Positions 1 through 11,411 of a stretch of DNA of 64,000 nucleotides are shown here, one piece after another. Location: positions 496,001-560,000 of the forward strand of contig CM022375.1 in the NCBI GenBank assembly GCA_011800155.1. The letters run 5' to 3'. The translations under genes were made by a program, and so were the position numbers. Below the pieces are notes generated by a model that ran no database searches, was not told where the DNA came from, and saw nothing but the letters and a program-made list of their open reading frames with translations. Origin of the DNA: Flammulina velutipes. Lineage: Eukaryota; Basidiomycota; Agaricomycetes; Agaricales; Physalacriaceae. The stretch's first letter is position 1; every line of letters starts with the position of its first letter.

Positions 1-2
1 CT

Positions 3-461
3 TTGGTGAAGAGACGTTTTGCGACATCGAGCCTTTGCCGCTTAGGTTGCGCAGAAACTGAAGACCCACATCATATCTTTTCCCAATGCTCAGAGTTCAA
101 AGATCTCCGCCGGGACACAAAATTGGAGATTATGCGCCTTACGGAAAGAGCCCTTCAGATTGCCGACAAGGACACGACTCTGGATCAATTCCCTCTATTG
201 AAAACTGCCGCTGAGTCCTTTCTTACTGATTCGATGACTCTGTGGCCTCTTTCACGAACACAATTCTATTTAGGTCATATTCCGCCTCTAGGAAAACTCT
301 TGCCGCTGGACTCATTCAACAGTTCTATCCTCCGGGAACGAGTTTTGCGAAATCTCCACTCATCATGGCACATAGCGGCTGTTCGTTTAACGGGGCGTAT
401 TTGGGGAGAACTTATCGGCCGTGTTGCTAGATCTAATGGTATCACGGCACGCAAGTTCTGA
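3..461 (+). pseudogene. LINE reverse transcriptase, C-terminal fragment
   Basis: Open frame of 152 codons that enters from the left window edge. It carries CRLGCAETEDPHHIFSQC, the zinc-binding cluster found downstream of the polymerase domain in non-LTR (LINE) reverse transcriptases, followed by a helical tail. Catalytic palm motifs are not in the window, so the element is at best seen by its last ~150 residues. No poly(A) or A-rich tail is obvious just after the stop. A LINE endonuclease piece lies at 4,790-5,662 on the same strand, but in the wrong order to be the same copy. Recognition of the zinc cluster is from family knowledge; whether the upstream part is intact cannot be seen. Confidence 0.65.
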
Positions 462-874
462 TCCCACATTTATACTTACTCTTCTAACCGACAACCCGGT
501 AGCTTTCCTGAATGTGGGTTTTGTCCTCAAGGAGGTTTTCCCACTACAGGTTTTGATGCACCCGTGGTCCGCGTCGTCATTATTTGCTTTATCATCTATT
601 TACATACATTGTATGGTCCGTCGGGGGCTTGCCCTTAGCCTTCGAGGCGCAGGCGGATTTAGAATAGTAACATAGTAACATCAACATCATCAACATCGAG
701 TTGGCAAAATTGGGACGGTTCGAGTCTAGTGCAGATCTCCCTTTCAACAATGTAACTATAATTAATATTCTATATATGGACATCCTGCACTCTATTTGGT
801 GCCTTTGAGCTTCGACCATAGCATCGTGCTACCTCACAAGTGACACAGTCGCGGCAGGGATGCTCACACAATCT
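462..874. other. No gene recognised
   Basis: Short overlapping frames only, none with a recognisable domain. The stretch contains small repeats such as catcaacatcatcaacatc near 680. Confidence 0.5.
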
Positions 875-1237
875 TCATCCCTTCCGGCCTCTGCATCTCC
901 CTTCTTCACGCCCGCAACGGACACAACTTCGTTCCTTCCGTGCACGCTTCGACGCGGGTTCCGGTTGTGAGTCCAAGACCCGTTTCTTGCTAAGCGCCTC
1001 GATAGTTGTTGATGATCTACCAGCTGGGAGCAATGGCAATGGCAATCTGAGCTGCGAGGGTGTACCAATAGATGGCAATTCAATAGGCAATGCATCCGTG
1101 CTAGGGTTTGGATTTGTGATAGTGCGATTGGAGACGGTGATTGAATCCGCCGTGCCAGCGCTTGGCTCTAGCGAGAGGAAGCCTTTCGTTGGTGGACAGT
1201 GACGTTGAAGAGGTGCCTTAGAGGCAGTTCCTGGCAT
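875..1237 (-). CDS. Hypothetical protein with C-terminal Cys cluster, possibly transposon-derived
   Basis: A 120-codon reverse frame. Its last third is basic (SKKRVLDSQPEPASKRARKE) and ends in CVRCGREEGRCRGRKG, a small zinc-knuckle-like cluster of a kind often seen at the C-terminus of fungal DNA-transposon proteins. A forward frame of equal length overlaps it (840-1,202), so coding is uncertain. No partner exon was found upstream. Inference: relic of a transposase or DNA-binding protein tail. Confidence 0.25.
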   Translation of the reverse strand: MPGTASKAPLQRHCPPTKGFLSLEPSAGTADSITVSNRTITNPNPSTDALPIELPSIGTPSQLRLPLPLLPAGRSSTTIEALSKKRVLDSQPEPASKRARKERSCVRCGREEGRCRGRKG

Positions 1238-2124
1238 GTACGCTTAGGATCCTGTAGGCGCTCATCAGGAAAAACGGGCAGCCCAGGAAAAGGCATATAT
1301 ATGCGAATAACAAGAGGGAGGCCCGATTCGATCTTTTCAAATGTCCCACGACCCCCCCCCCCTCCGTGGGAATGCTCCTTATATGGAGCGCGGCAATTGA
1401 GCGGCAATCACCTCGAGGCTGAATACTTGTACTGCGAATTGCTCTACTAACCTCTGAAGGTTATATGGCGGGATACACTGAAGCGAATCAATTCATGGAT
1501 GAAGCCACCAGTGGTAGCAGTAGAGAATTTCGCACTTTAGAAGACATTACTTGCCATCTTTCAGCAATGTCACCTCAATTGGGCGTGTGCTTGGCCAGTT
1601 ACATATCTAGATTCAATCCAATGCATATCAAGTTCAAGTTACAACTGTGGAGGTGTTTGGAATATGAGTAGTATTACCGCCACACTGTAGCGGCAACATC
1701 CCGGCCACTGGCGGAAATCACCGTAAGGGCTCTCGCGTGGCCACATCAAAACGAGAGATCTGAATCGGGCCTACCTCTTGGCGAATAAGATCATTTTCTG
1801 CCGGATATGACCTTTTACGACATTTTATGGTGCTTTACGCAAATTTTCAAAAAAAGTCGGAAAACGTCGGAATCATCTAGCCCAGCACTTTGAAGGTCCT
1901 TAATATGACTGTAAATCATGGTAATTTGCTAGAAAATGGTGTAATACACCCTAATACACCTCAATAAGACTTTTCCTGCTCGTGATTCTGAATGAAATGA
2001 TAAAGAGACACAACAGTAGGAGCGCAAAAAGGATTGATTGGACTACATAGGCAACATGATCTCTAGCTCTAGGACATCCCTCCCGGACCCACCCATGTCT
2101 TCCCAATCAAATATCAACCTTTCA
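1238..2124. other. No gene recognised
   Basis: Contains a run of 11 C at about 1,352-1,362 and AT-rich non-coding sequence from 1,680 on. No domain was recognised in any frame. Confidence 0.5.
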
Positions 2125-2910
2125 CTACGAAGCGCCCAGAGCACATCGAACGGGCAGAGACGTCCAGATACTCTGATCGGCTAGGTTACTTATACACTCG
2201 ATATACGAGAGCGCAGTGCTGAAGACATCGTTAAGGATGTCGATACGCGCCCCGCCGGAGAGTTTCTTCGTGGAGACGTCGATGTCCGGCCCTTCTATGA
2301 TTGATACGAACTCGCGAGCGGACTGGATTATCAAGCGGAGGACGAGCGCGCTCTTCTGGTTGGGATCGCCATAGAGAACGGAGTCACCAAAGGAGTTGAG
2401 TTCTTGTTGCGCCTGGCCTCTGACGACCTTTACCCGCGCCATTATGGTTAAGTAGAACCTAGAAAAAACTTGATTTGAGGGAAACAGAAATGGAAAGGAA
2501 AGCGGGACGCACCTGGTTCAGAGCTTTGGTGAGATAACGGGTTCCGTTCTTACGCGCGATATTCCTGTACGCTGCATGGGTCCAGAAGAATTCTCCGAAC
2601 TGATGCTGGCTACAGTTGACGACACCGATGAAGCCAAGCTTAGACCTGCTTAGTCAGGATATCAAGTGCGTTGGTGTCGAGAATATCAACGGTACGCCGA
2701 CCTTGGGGATCCACCCTACGCACGAGCTTTAGGAATTCAGAGTTGGCGAGATTAATGTTCGCAGGAGAGACTGCGAGACGACACTGTTGGCGTTGGAAAT
2801 GTAGTCGAGGACGAGGGAGCTGATTCGGCGTTCGATACCACTTGGCTGGTCGCCTACAGGGATCTGTCTCGAGTAAACGCGCATTATTCTGTCTCATAAG
2901 TCGAAAACAT
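2125..2910 (-). pseudogene. VPS1/DNM1-like dynamin GTPase, broken fragment
   Basis: Read on the reverse strand, pieces of a dynamin G domain and middle domain appear in order: IPVGDQPSGIERRISSL (about 2,860), then in another frame SPANINLANSEFLKLVRRVD (about 2,740), then FIGVVNCSQHQ (about 2,620), and after a ~50-nt intron-like gap QQELNSFGDSVLYGDPNQKS and STKKLSGGARI (2,180-2,420). These match the classical dynamin switch-II to stalk region. At least two frame changes and a stop after DILTKQV break the frame. The P-loop, the rest of the stalk and the GED are absent. The best match by eye is the vacuolar-sorting dynamin VPS1. This is a dead partial copy. Confidence 0.85.
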
Positions 2911-3838
2911 GCGCACCTTGGCTTGAAACGCTGCCAAAGCCTGTCAAAGTACATACCCATTAGAGCAGAAACAGCAACGAGGGGCCACGCACCAAAAAAC
3001 ATCAGCTACCGCACCATGTACCGTCACATCCATCCAGTGACCTGGCTGACGCTCGAGTCATCCATCACGGTGGGGGTGGGGAAAGAAGTTAAGGTCGTGG
3101 AGGCCTGGACCACAAAACCAACATTCACGTGGTTTTTGCCGCCGGCAGACGTACGTTCACACAGAACTGAATACCGCAGGATATCCTCATACCGGCACCG
3201 CTGCATCGCGATTACTTGTAACGACCTCCCAAACGGTCAGAGGAGCCTTTCGCCAGATGTCCCAGTGTGTCTATTTTTTGTTTTCTATTAATTTGATCCC
3301 CTCCGGTGTCTCGAAGCCTCAGCTTCGGATTACACGACGAGCCTCACACACCAAAGTGTACAACCATAGCGAAAACACTGCCATCTACGTTCCCGCACCT
3401 GCATCCCAACGAACCGCCATATCCAAGGTAATGGCCAGTCCGACCTCAATGATCGTGGCAATGTAGGAGGTCCATGGGATGAGCGACGTCCATCCTCAAA
3501 TGATGACGAGTCACTCTCCGTCAAGACCTCTCATCGTCTCTGGCATCACCCATATTCTGGTCCTCTATTCGAAAATTCATTGCCAACCGTTGGTATTATG
3601 CGCCGACGTCAAGATGGGCTCTCGGGGACCCGGATGTCGCCATCGCTAAGAGGGGTATTACCAGTACGTCTTGCCTCCTTTAACCAGTTCTAAGTGCTCA
3701 ACACCACTGTAATAGATACCGTACACTGCTTGGGTAACGGAGTCGAGGGTTTCCCACTGAGAGAGGTGACGAAAGTATCAGGCCGGGGTGCTAAGAGTAA
3801 TAACATTCACAGTATCTTTGAATCCATATCATAGAATA
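2911..3838. other. No gene recognised
   Basis: Short frames on both strands (for example 3,024-3,206 reverse) without recognisable domains. The stretch ends at the MITE border at 3,839. Confidence 0.45.
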
Positions 3839-4277
3839 CTGTACTATTCCGACCTTAGGTTCACGCTATGTGACGCGTTATGGTAGATGTTCATTCTTAC
3901 ACCGGTTCATTCAAGCCTGTGACGTGTTATGACAGTTCATTTGACCCAAGTTCACAGCTGGAATTGAACCCATGGCACGCTGGTGTGAAAAAGTTTGTGC
4001 CAAATGATGTGCTTTGCCAATTAACCACCGTCAATCATAACATTGAGATAATGTTTGGTCCTTCCACATGTATTATGGGGTAGGGAGATAAAGAAGTCAG
4101 CAAAATTTTTGGCGGCCTGGGAATGTTATTGAGCTCTATAGCATGCGAAAAATTTGCTTTTCAAAGTACAAAATACATGATGGTTCATTGACCTTTGTGA
4201 CGTGTTATGAGATATCATTTAGGTTCATTTTAGGCCCCCGTTACGCGTTATGTGAATATAAGGTCGGAATAGTACAG
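3839..4277. mobile_element. Non-autonomous MITE with TA target duplication
   Basis: The sequence ctgtactattccgacctta at 3,839-3,857 is repeated in inverted orientation at 4,259-4,277 (taaggtcggaatagtacag), and both ends are flanked by TA (3,837-3,838 and 4,278-4,279). The 439-bp interior has no coding frame. It contains short repeated words such as gttcatt and gtgacgtgttatga, some near the ends. Inverted ends plus a TA duplication are the hallmark of Tc1/mariner-type MITEs. The autonomous partner is not in this window. Confidence 0.8.
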
Positions 4278-4279
4278 TA

Positions 4280-4789
4280 CACATAATTCGCCCAATTATC
4301 AAATTACATAGAATGAGGAACCATCCATTATGATTTACAGAATACAACAGTGATATACTGTAATACCACAAAAATTGACGGTATACATCATAATACGCAC
4401 CTAAGGTTCGATCCGCCGTGAAACGGATGCAAACACCGTGTTATGAACCCGTTACGGGCTTTCCGTCGGAATACGGTGATCTACGCGGACCCCGTTTTTC
4501 CTGATGCTTCTCGAGTGTCTTGTGGAATACCATCAAGAATATTGATGGTCGAATATTGAATTTCTCCTTCCACTTTCCATTGTAGTAAACTGAAAGGTGT
4601 TCAAGGAGCTGCATGAAGTATGATCAGTATCGACACTGGCAGGTCAAAGAAATTTATACGTGAAGTGCACACCTTATAATAAACATCCTTTTCGGGTTTC
4701 CGCACGATGATTGTCACCGCGTCCACTTCTGTGGCTATCGTGGAGACTCTGTTGAAGGAACGACGGCGGGACGCTTCGTCGCACCATCG
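4280..4789. other. No gene recognised
   Basis: Non-coding sequence between the MITE and the LINE fragment. A tRNA-B-box-like word (ggttcgatcc, about 4,404) occurs without a matching A box or cloverleaf. Confidence 0.45.
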
Positions 4790-5662
4790 GTGGAATGTGC
4801 TCAGTGGTTCCGTGAGGCATGGTTTATCGCGGTTGCCGGTACACCATGGTCTGATAGTACTGCAATTTACGAGACCGTTCCTTTAAACAGGCTAGCCCAG
4901 GCAGTCCTCTCCTCCAGAATGTCGTCCGCTGAGGTATCCCTACATTGTATGCCTACTATATGCCATGTACTATCACCTTTGCCCGCCGATATCAGTAAGA
5001 CTTCACAATGTCCTACTCTCCCCATGTTGGATTTATCTTTGCGTGATATCAGAATAAGGAGCCAAAACATCACTGGGGATTTCATTCTGAAGCTCGACTG
5101 CCCCGATTTCGAAAAAATTATGCAAAATTATGATGTCTCGTTTTTTCAAGAGACTCATCTACGACCAGACCAACATACTACAGCTAATATCCCTGATGGA
5201 TATACCATGTTTTCACAACCTCGGCCCCCAAATCACACTTTCGATAACTTGGTATGGGGAGGGGTTTGTGCTATTGCTGATAGATGTCTTGGCGCCAAAC
5301 TGTGGGAAGCTGGAGTGGATTTTATGGTGCTTCAGATTGGGGATGTTGCGTCATACAACGTCTACATACTTCCCGAAACAAGCTCATGGTTCCTATACAT
5401 GGATTCCGACCCGGAACAAGCTCTTACCTCATCACTTGTATCCGCGGTGGAATCTGGATTGAAGATTGTGTTCACAGGAGATCCCAATACTCACACTGCC
5501 GACCTCGTGGCACATACTACTACATACTACACACCCCCAGCGAACATCCCCCGATATGGTAATCTCACGTCCCCGGGGATGTCCCAAATTCGCCTCGATG
5601 AAAGAGATGCGAGGTCGAGGGGAAGCTATGTCGTCTGGAGTTTCTTCCAGACGAGCGCGTAG
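4790..5662 (+). pseudogene. LINE endonuclease (EEP/APE-type) N-terminal fragment
   Basis: A 290-codon frame resembling the exonuclease-endonuclease-phosphatase domain at the N-terminus of LINE ORF2. Recognisable blocks in order: DIRIRSQNITGDFILKL (strand with catalytic Asn), SFFQETHL (catalytic Glu), VWGGVCAIAD, and VFTGDPNTHTADL, which corresponds to the GDFN catalytic motif with Pro in place of Phe. After about residue 260 the similarity fades and no reverse transcriptase follows, so this is a truncated copy. It may not start at this ATG, because the first ~75 residues are not typical. Confidence 0.7.
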
Positions 5663-5709
5663 GGATTGGAAAAAACGAGTAATATCATTCGAGTCAATGA
5701 TGACAAAGT

Positions 5710-6540
5710 CTAGTTGGAATCGAATTGAAGTAAGATGAGAGGAATAGAACCGTTACAGTCAGCGCCCATCTCGTATCGCCCAACACCAGAGGTCGAGTGA
5801 AATGCCTCCTTCCTTGTCATCGCCGTCGACAACCAACCAGCCCAGTCGTCCCGGAGCGCTCGATCCGACAGATGATTGGAGATTTGGCACGATTCGAGTA
5901 GTCTCTCGGTTCGTACCACATAATCCATTGACGTCATCCCATCGCGATAGAAAACGCGCAGGCAGTCGCTAGTCATGGCTGGAACGGAAGTCCTGATACC
6001 GCGCGCAGCTCATTCTTCCATTAATCCTCGTTTTTCCTCGAGTGCTCGAAAGGCCAGACTGCCAAAACGGGTTTCTCCCAGATGACGCTCCGGTCCGTAT
6101 CCTTGCTGGTATCCGCAATAACGAAGTGGGGTGACGAAAACGGGGCGGTATACGTGAAGCAAAAAGCTGTGACATCAGAGGGCACAGAGTTCTCGGGAAA
6201 CGCGAGACGAACAAGGTAGTCCTCCTCCAAACGACACTGGATATATTGGACATGAGAGTAGGCCAAACGGGAGGATAGAAGACGGACCTGATCAGTGCCC
6301 ATAGTCTGCTCATTTTAGTACCCATTCCCTCAGTTCTCCCTCTTACTCTGCGAAGCGAGTAATTTCGATGCGCGAAATGATCGGCATATCCAGCTGCACA
6401 CAATAGATATGGGCACCAGAAGGGAAGATGTTAACGCACCTAGGCCTATCCTGAAAAACGAACGGCATCTCGCTCGTCGACGTCGGTTGGGCGGATGACC
6501 AGTCGTGGGAACCAATGCCCAAACTCAGATCAAGCACCAA
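5710..6540 (-). CDS. Hypothetical spliced protein
   Basis: A reverse-strand frame begins MVLDLSLGIGSHDWSSAQ and runs to ITRFAE, where a 41-nt candidate intron (gtaaga...gagcag, near 6,302-6,345) joins it to a frame containing VQYIQCRLEEDYLVRLAF and VIWEKPVLAVWPFEH. A further frame at 5,710-5,976 may be a last exon. Composition is that of a globular beta-rich protein; the style resembles C-terminal halves of agaricomycete F-box proteins, but no F-box is seen. Phase at the first junction does not fit perfectly, so it may already be broken. Function unknown. Confidence 0.35.
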
Positions 6541-8146
6541 AGTATTGCTTTATTCTCTCTCATCCAACTCCCACCAACTCTGATTCAAACTGACAAGCCA
6601 AAGACTTTGCTGAGCCTACGAACGTCAACGCCGAACAGCCTACGCGCACCTCAACGATTCGAATTTCCCCAAAACACGATGCTATTTTTAGTCTATCTCC
6701 TACATTCGTCTCATCACCCCTTCCTCGTTCTCGCACCTCCTTCGAACAAAACCGGACGGGAGCTGATTCCCAGAGACAAGAATCAATGAAAACGGAAGCA
6801 CCAACACACCAGAGACGCACACGGAGTATATTCAACGGCGCTGCGTCCAAGCTTGATATCATATATTCCTCTTCATCCTCCAAGGTGTGTTTCCCTCCCC
6901 AACCCTCCTCCCTTCAATACTGATTAGTTACAGCCTTCCTCCTCGTTCATCCAAAAAGCGCTCTCGTGGCTGGACACAAACACTTTCCATCCATGCCGTC
7001 CCACCCCAGATCAGTGGATACGAATCCCTATCGTAGTAAAAAAGGGAAGAAGAGCGCGTCAATGAGCCATCCGATGTTATCCTTCACGATAGCAAGAGGG
7101 GAGGGAGGTGAGAGCAGCACCGTGATTGTGGGTGGGCTACCAGCTGACGCTGCGAAGCCAGTCGTACCGGAAGAACGAGAGAGAGAGAGAGAGAGAGTCG
7201 GACGACGGCAACCAGATTCTTGCCCTCAAGAACATAGGTAAGTATTCTCCTCTTTGGTTACCAAACCTACGCATGCTAACCCTTTACTAAACAGACAACT
7301 ACGTGCCCGTGCGCGGCTCCGTCAGACGGGACGACTTATAACTCGTCGCGTTGACAGCCCTAGACTAGGGTCCCGGTACGTCTTTTCCTTTTGTATTTGG
7401 TGCGCGTTTGACGAAGGCACACAGCTGCGACTATCACAATTCTCCAACATATCTTCTTACCCATGCTCCATCGTATTCCGTCACTCCTCGGCTCTCACCA
7501 GGTGGACAAGAGCCGAAATCATTGCAGAGGGTGATGAATCTACGATGAAGACGCCCTCGTCCGCAGCGTAATAGGAAAACGAACCCATTCGAATTTACTC
7601 TGGTATGTTCATCCTCGTTCATATCAGCCTGCATACCAACTTTTCCATCTTCAGAACTCGACGGAATTGTACCAAGACTATTACGATTTACAGGATACAT
7701 ACGTGCAGACCAGACGAGAGGCGCGCGCAGCAGAATACGGGCATGGCACGCGGGATGTATGTGAGCTCGAGGTATGTCTTCTCACGTACTTAGTTAAAGA
7801 CCGTACTAGCATCTGGACGCTAGATTTATGAAATCATATTACTCTATCCTAAAAAGAATCCTATTTGGCTCTTGTCCCAAATGAAACCTTGAACGCCGTC
7901 GCTCATTCATGGTCATGGCTGGCAACGGGATGTTCAGTCTTTGGGCTGTCTCGGCATCCTGGATTGCTTGCTTGCGTTCAGCTCGTGATTCTCCTAACGA
8001 CCGAGAGCGGATGCTTGGGGCTATTGTCTCTCCTCCAACGAGTCCTCATCTCTCTACAGCTCCCGGAAACAGAGATATAGCTGTCGACCTCAAAATGATT
8101 TGTACGCATCTTTCACTCATCCCGCCTCATCCTTATTTGGAGCAGC
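6541..8146. other. Possible exon relics, no gene recognised; (GA)n microsatellite
   Basis: Several short forward blocks bounded by good splice signals occur (for example gtaagt at about 7,220 and ...aaacag at about 7,294), which suggests a decayed multi-exon gene, but stops interrupt it and no domain is recognisable. A GA microsatellite spans about 7,177-7,197. Confidence 0.4.
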
Positions 8147-9640
8147 TTGTATGCTGGTCATACACACTTGCCATGCCATGAACGTGTGAGTGATGACCCG
8201 GAAGTGGAACTGAAGGGCCTGCTAGAACTAACCGTCAAAGGTGAGTTTAGCCAGCTACAAGATATTCTCGGTATTTCACCATCTACAGCCCCAAAAGCCA
8301 TTACCGACGCGTTCGTGATCGAGCTGTCACTCACAAACAACGGCAAAGACACCCTCAGCGTCGTCACAGACCCCGAAGGCCCGCTTTTTGACACTTTACC
8401 TATCGACGCATGGGACTGGCAGCTGGAGAGCCCGTCTCAAAAGAAGACGTCAGCAACTGAGCCAATCGTCTTCGGAGCTACCGTCGGACCGACCTTTATC
8501 GGAGCGTTCGTTGACTGGACTATCGATTTCTACCTTTCGAAGCCTGGACCATCGCTTACCAAGGAGGATATTACGGCTGCAAGCAAGAAGCCACCACCGG
8601 GTAGTCCTCCAGCCAAGGACGATCGTGCAGGCGCACCCGCTGGGACATTGCTTGGTTTGAAGAAACGAGAAACGAGACCATCAAGTATGCAGGTATGTTC
8701 AAGCACTTACTCCACCCGCACACAACAGTTAAGTAATCGACTTATAGTTGGCGATGCATACAACTTTAGTACATCCGGCGCGGCAACATACAGCGTCAAG
8801 CTGTCGCGGGGCTCACTTTGGATCTCGACCGACGGAGGAAAGACGTCAAGATAGTCGTTGAGAAGAGCACAGCCTCGATTAGCGGAAAGCTCTCTGCTGA
8901 GGAGAAAGCTACTCCAAAACAGGATCAGTAAACGTAGGGAAGCGCGTGCTCAGAGTCAACGCGTGCAGCGAGATGGAGATCGGCGCGATCAAGCTAAGGG
9001 CTACATACGCAGACCAATATGTTGGGGATTTTGTTCGGTGAGCTTGGAATGTCATTAGTCATAGCCAGTGCTCACCTTCACGCAGATATCTGAGAGAGAG
9101 TACCGGGGCTCGATGCTGGTTCGGACCATGGGATTATTATATTATAGGGCTCCACCCAATAACGCGCATATGCCCGGAGATTCCGTCATCCACGCATATA
9201 CAATGAAGCACAGACAGTCATTCTTGAGCGCATACGAGTATGACCGTGGCTGCGATGACATGTTCGATAGTGTCTTCGCCTATGTCATCTCAGCTTGGTA
9301 CGTGTGCTATTCTCTATCCGCCAATAATGATGGATTTTTGCGTTACAGGACCCAAGAACCCCGTCATCAACCTATGTCCGCGATTTTGGGACAAGGCATT
9401 GAAGTTATTTGATCGCCAGTCGCGGGCTAGCATCCTTGTTCATGAGGGTTCGCATTTCCCAACGTAGGGTGGACGAAGGATCACACATACAATTTTAAGA
9501 CCGCTCGTGGGCTGGCTAAGAATAATCCTGAGCTGGCGGTTGGGAATGGGAACAACTTTATGCTCTTCTCGGTAAACGAAGAAGAACTTGATACATATTG
9601 CACTTGTATGGAATGTAATAAACACGTTTCGGGTTTATTC
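8147..9640 (+). pseudogene. M35-type (deuterolysin/peptidyl-Lys) metalloprotease, decayed
   Basis: Forward pieces follow the order of the M35 family. A beta-sandwich propeptide-like region has LSLTNNGKDTLSVVTD (8,318 on). VNACSEMEIGAIKLRATYAD (about 8,960) is like the start of the mature helical domain. STGARCWFG (about 9,100) matches the TxRYxxWFG block. SILVHEGSHF (about 9,430) is the HExxH zinc site. WTKDHTYN and FKTARGLAKNN (9,470-9,520) match the GTxDxxYG aspzincin motif region, with Trp where Gly is expected. Stops and frame changes occur at about 8,930 and 9,466, and no signal peptide is visible. Family knowledge: secreted zinc endopeptidase. This copy looks inactive. Confidence 0.7.
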
Positions 9641-9779
9641 TGCTAGCTCGAGAGTATTATCCTCAGTATAAAAGGTGCGGTTAGCAAGTTAGAGACCAGA
9701 AGTGATAGAACTTGGACAGAGCTAAATGCTGGTCAATTTGCACAAATATTCGAATCTGTGTATTTAGGATTTGTAATTC

Positions 9780-11335
9780 GTGAATACCATGCATATGACA
9801 TTTAACTCGCCCAACATAAGATCACGCTCAGTCAGTTGTACGACTCGGACCATGTCTTCGGCGCCGAGTGCATCGTCGAGTTGCAATTTGAGGTCTTCGA
9901 TTTGGATTTCTGCATTGGCCAACTTGATTACAGCATTGTCGAGTTGAGCTGGACGCTCTGCGGCATCAAAAGATCGTACATTGAAGCTCGTCGATTCCGG
10001 TCATATCTCTTTCCATGTCAGAGACCTTGCGACGTTGCTCCATGCCCTTCTCTTGTTCTATCGCGAAGTCTAAGGAACTAGTTAATTGTTCGCATAATAC
10101 GGAGCCGTCACCTTATGAGAGCTTCCTTGAGAAGTTCGTCCTGTTTCTCCAGTTGTGTATAGGCGAAAGAATCCTTCGCGACATTGGAGGAACCACCCTC
10201 ATCTTGTGTGACTTCTGTACGTGTTTCAATACAATCGGATTATGAGGACAAAAATGATACAAACCTTCACTCTCTCTGTAAACCTCGAGTTCAACCTCAG
10301 CAATGGCCAACCGTTCGTTGACGTCCTCCAATTCAACCTCTGCCAGCTCCGCGCGTTCTTCTGTCATCTCCTTATCCAACATGGTCATCTCCAATGAATC
10401 TTGATTTTCCAAAAATCGATGTTCGGAGGCTTGAGCGATCTGTTGAGCTCGCGTTTTGTCGTGCTGATTTCTGTCTGTAGTGGACTGAGCTGGGCTTGCA
10501 GTTTGGGACGGAGTGCGACGAATTGCTCTGCATCAGCGAGGCGGGCTTCGAGTTCACGTACATGTCGAGCATCGTCTGCACGTTTGACTTCGCGGACTTT
10601 GGCGCGCAACTCTTGGAGTTCCTGATCATCAATTGGCCGCGTCAACGACAACAATGGCGAAACGGCTCTGATTTGCAATGGCGGTGACGGAGGAGAGGCT
10701 GGTATGGATGGGGGACGTGATAAAGAAGATGATACATGGGGAGGACGAACACCGTTAGGTGGGGATGCCGGTTTCCGCGTGGGGGATACTGCGTTGCGTG
10801 GGGAGTCGTTTTGGTGGCTGTGGATGAGCTGGAATCAGATGAAGGGCTCTGACGGAGCGGGAACGACTTTGGCGGCTGGAGACCATTGGATTAAGGTGCC
10901 TTTTTCGTAGCAGAACCTTGACCGAGACGACTGCGGGGTAGGTTAGGTGTTAACGGGACTGTTTGAACGAGAGGATGGCGATGTTGTTCTGAAGGAGTTT
11001 GAGCGCGACAATCCAGTGCTAGACGTTCGTCGATGGCCAATAGATGGTCTTTGAGTCAGTGCTGGGCGAGGCTGTATGGATATGAATAGATGTCCTTATG
11101 GGTGGCTACGAGACAGACCTTTGGTGGTTCTGATAGTGGAGGAGCGGACAAAGAGACCATAGTTGGGTCGAAGCGAAAGAAATAGTGTCATTCTTGCCGT
11201 TGGTTCATAGAGCTCGACACCAAAGAGTTTGCCTGGTTTTGTTCCCAGCTGTCCTGACCAGCGAACGACGCCTCGCCCGACTGGAATGTTAAGGGAGCTC
11301 ATCGACGAGGACGTTGCCGACGGCGGTTGTTGCAC
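9780..11335 (-). pseudogene. Dynactin p150-Glued-like large subunit, broken
   Basis: The reverse strand begins with a CAP-Gly domain: MSSLNIPVGRGVVRWSGQ, GKLFGVELYEP, then RPNYGLFVRSS (11,120-11,300). The conserved GKNDGS block between them is missing, so the microtubule/EB1-binding groove would not form. Further on, coiled-coil pieces appear: QELQELRAKVREVKRADDAR (about 10,610), EELL-type heptads near 10,130, LRDFAIEQEKGMEQRRKVSD (about 10,060) and IQIEDLKLQLDDALGAEDMV (about 9,860), a well-conserved dynactin block. Frames change several times. In intact fungi this protein activates cytoplasmic dynein. The 5' part is duplicated at 56.8 kb. Confidence 0.8.
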
Positions 11336-11410
11336 ATTGGAATGGTGTCACGCCCGATGTGACCAACGGAGCATACTCGCATACCTCGAACAGCGCATGA
11401 GAATCGTCGT
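11180..11410 (-). repeat. Dynactin 5' fragment, copy A of an inverted duplicate
   Basis: Reverse complement of this stretch matches 56,813-57,040 over more than 200 bp, including ctccgttggtcacatcgggc and aacaaaaccaggcaaa. The shared part covers upstream sequence and the start of the CAP-Gly exon. Copy A keeps the VGRGVVRW coding better; copy B has lost it. Confidence 0.8.
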
Positions 11411-11411
11411 C

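Noticed and set aside
840..1202. Forward 120-codon frame
   Set aside because: Overlaps a reverse frame of the same length that has a Cys cluster; the forward one shows no motif.
4395..4425. Possible tRNA (ggttcgatcc B-box-like word)
   Set aside because: No A box at the right distance and no cloverleaf could be formed.
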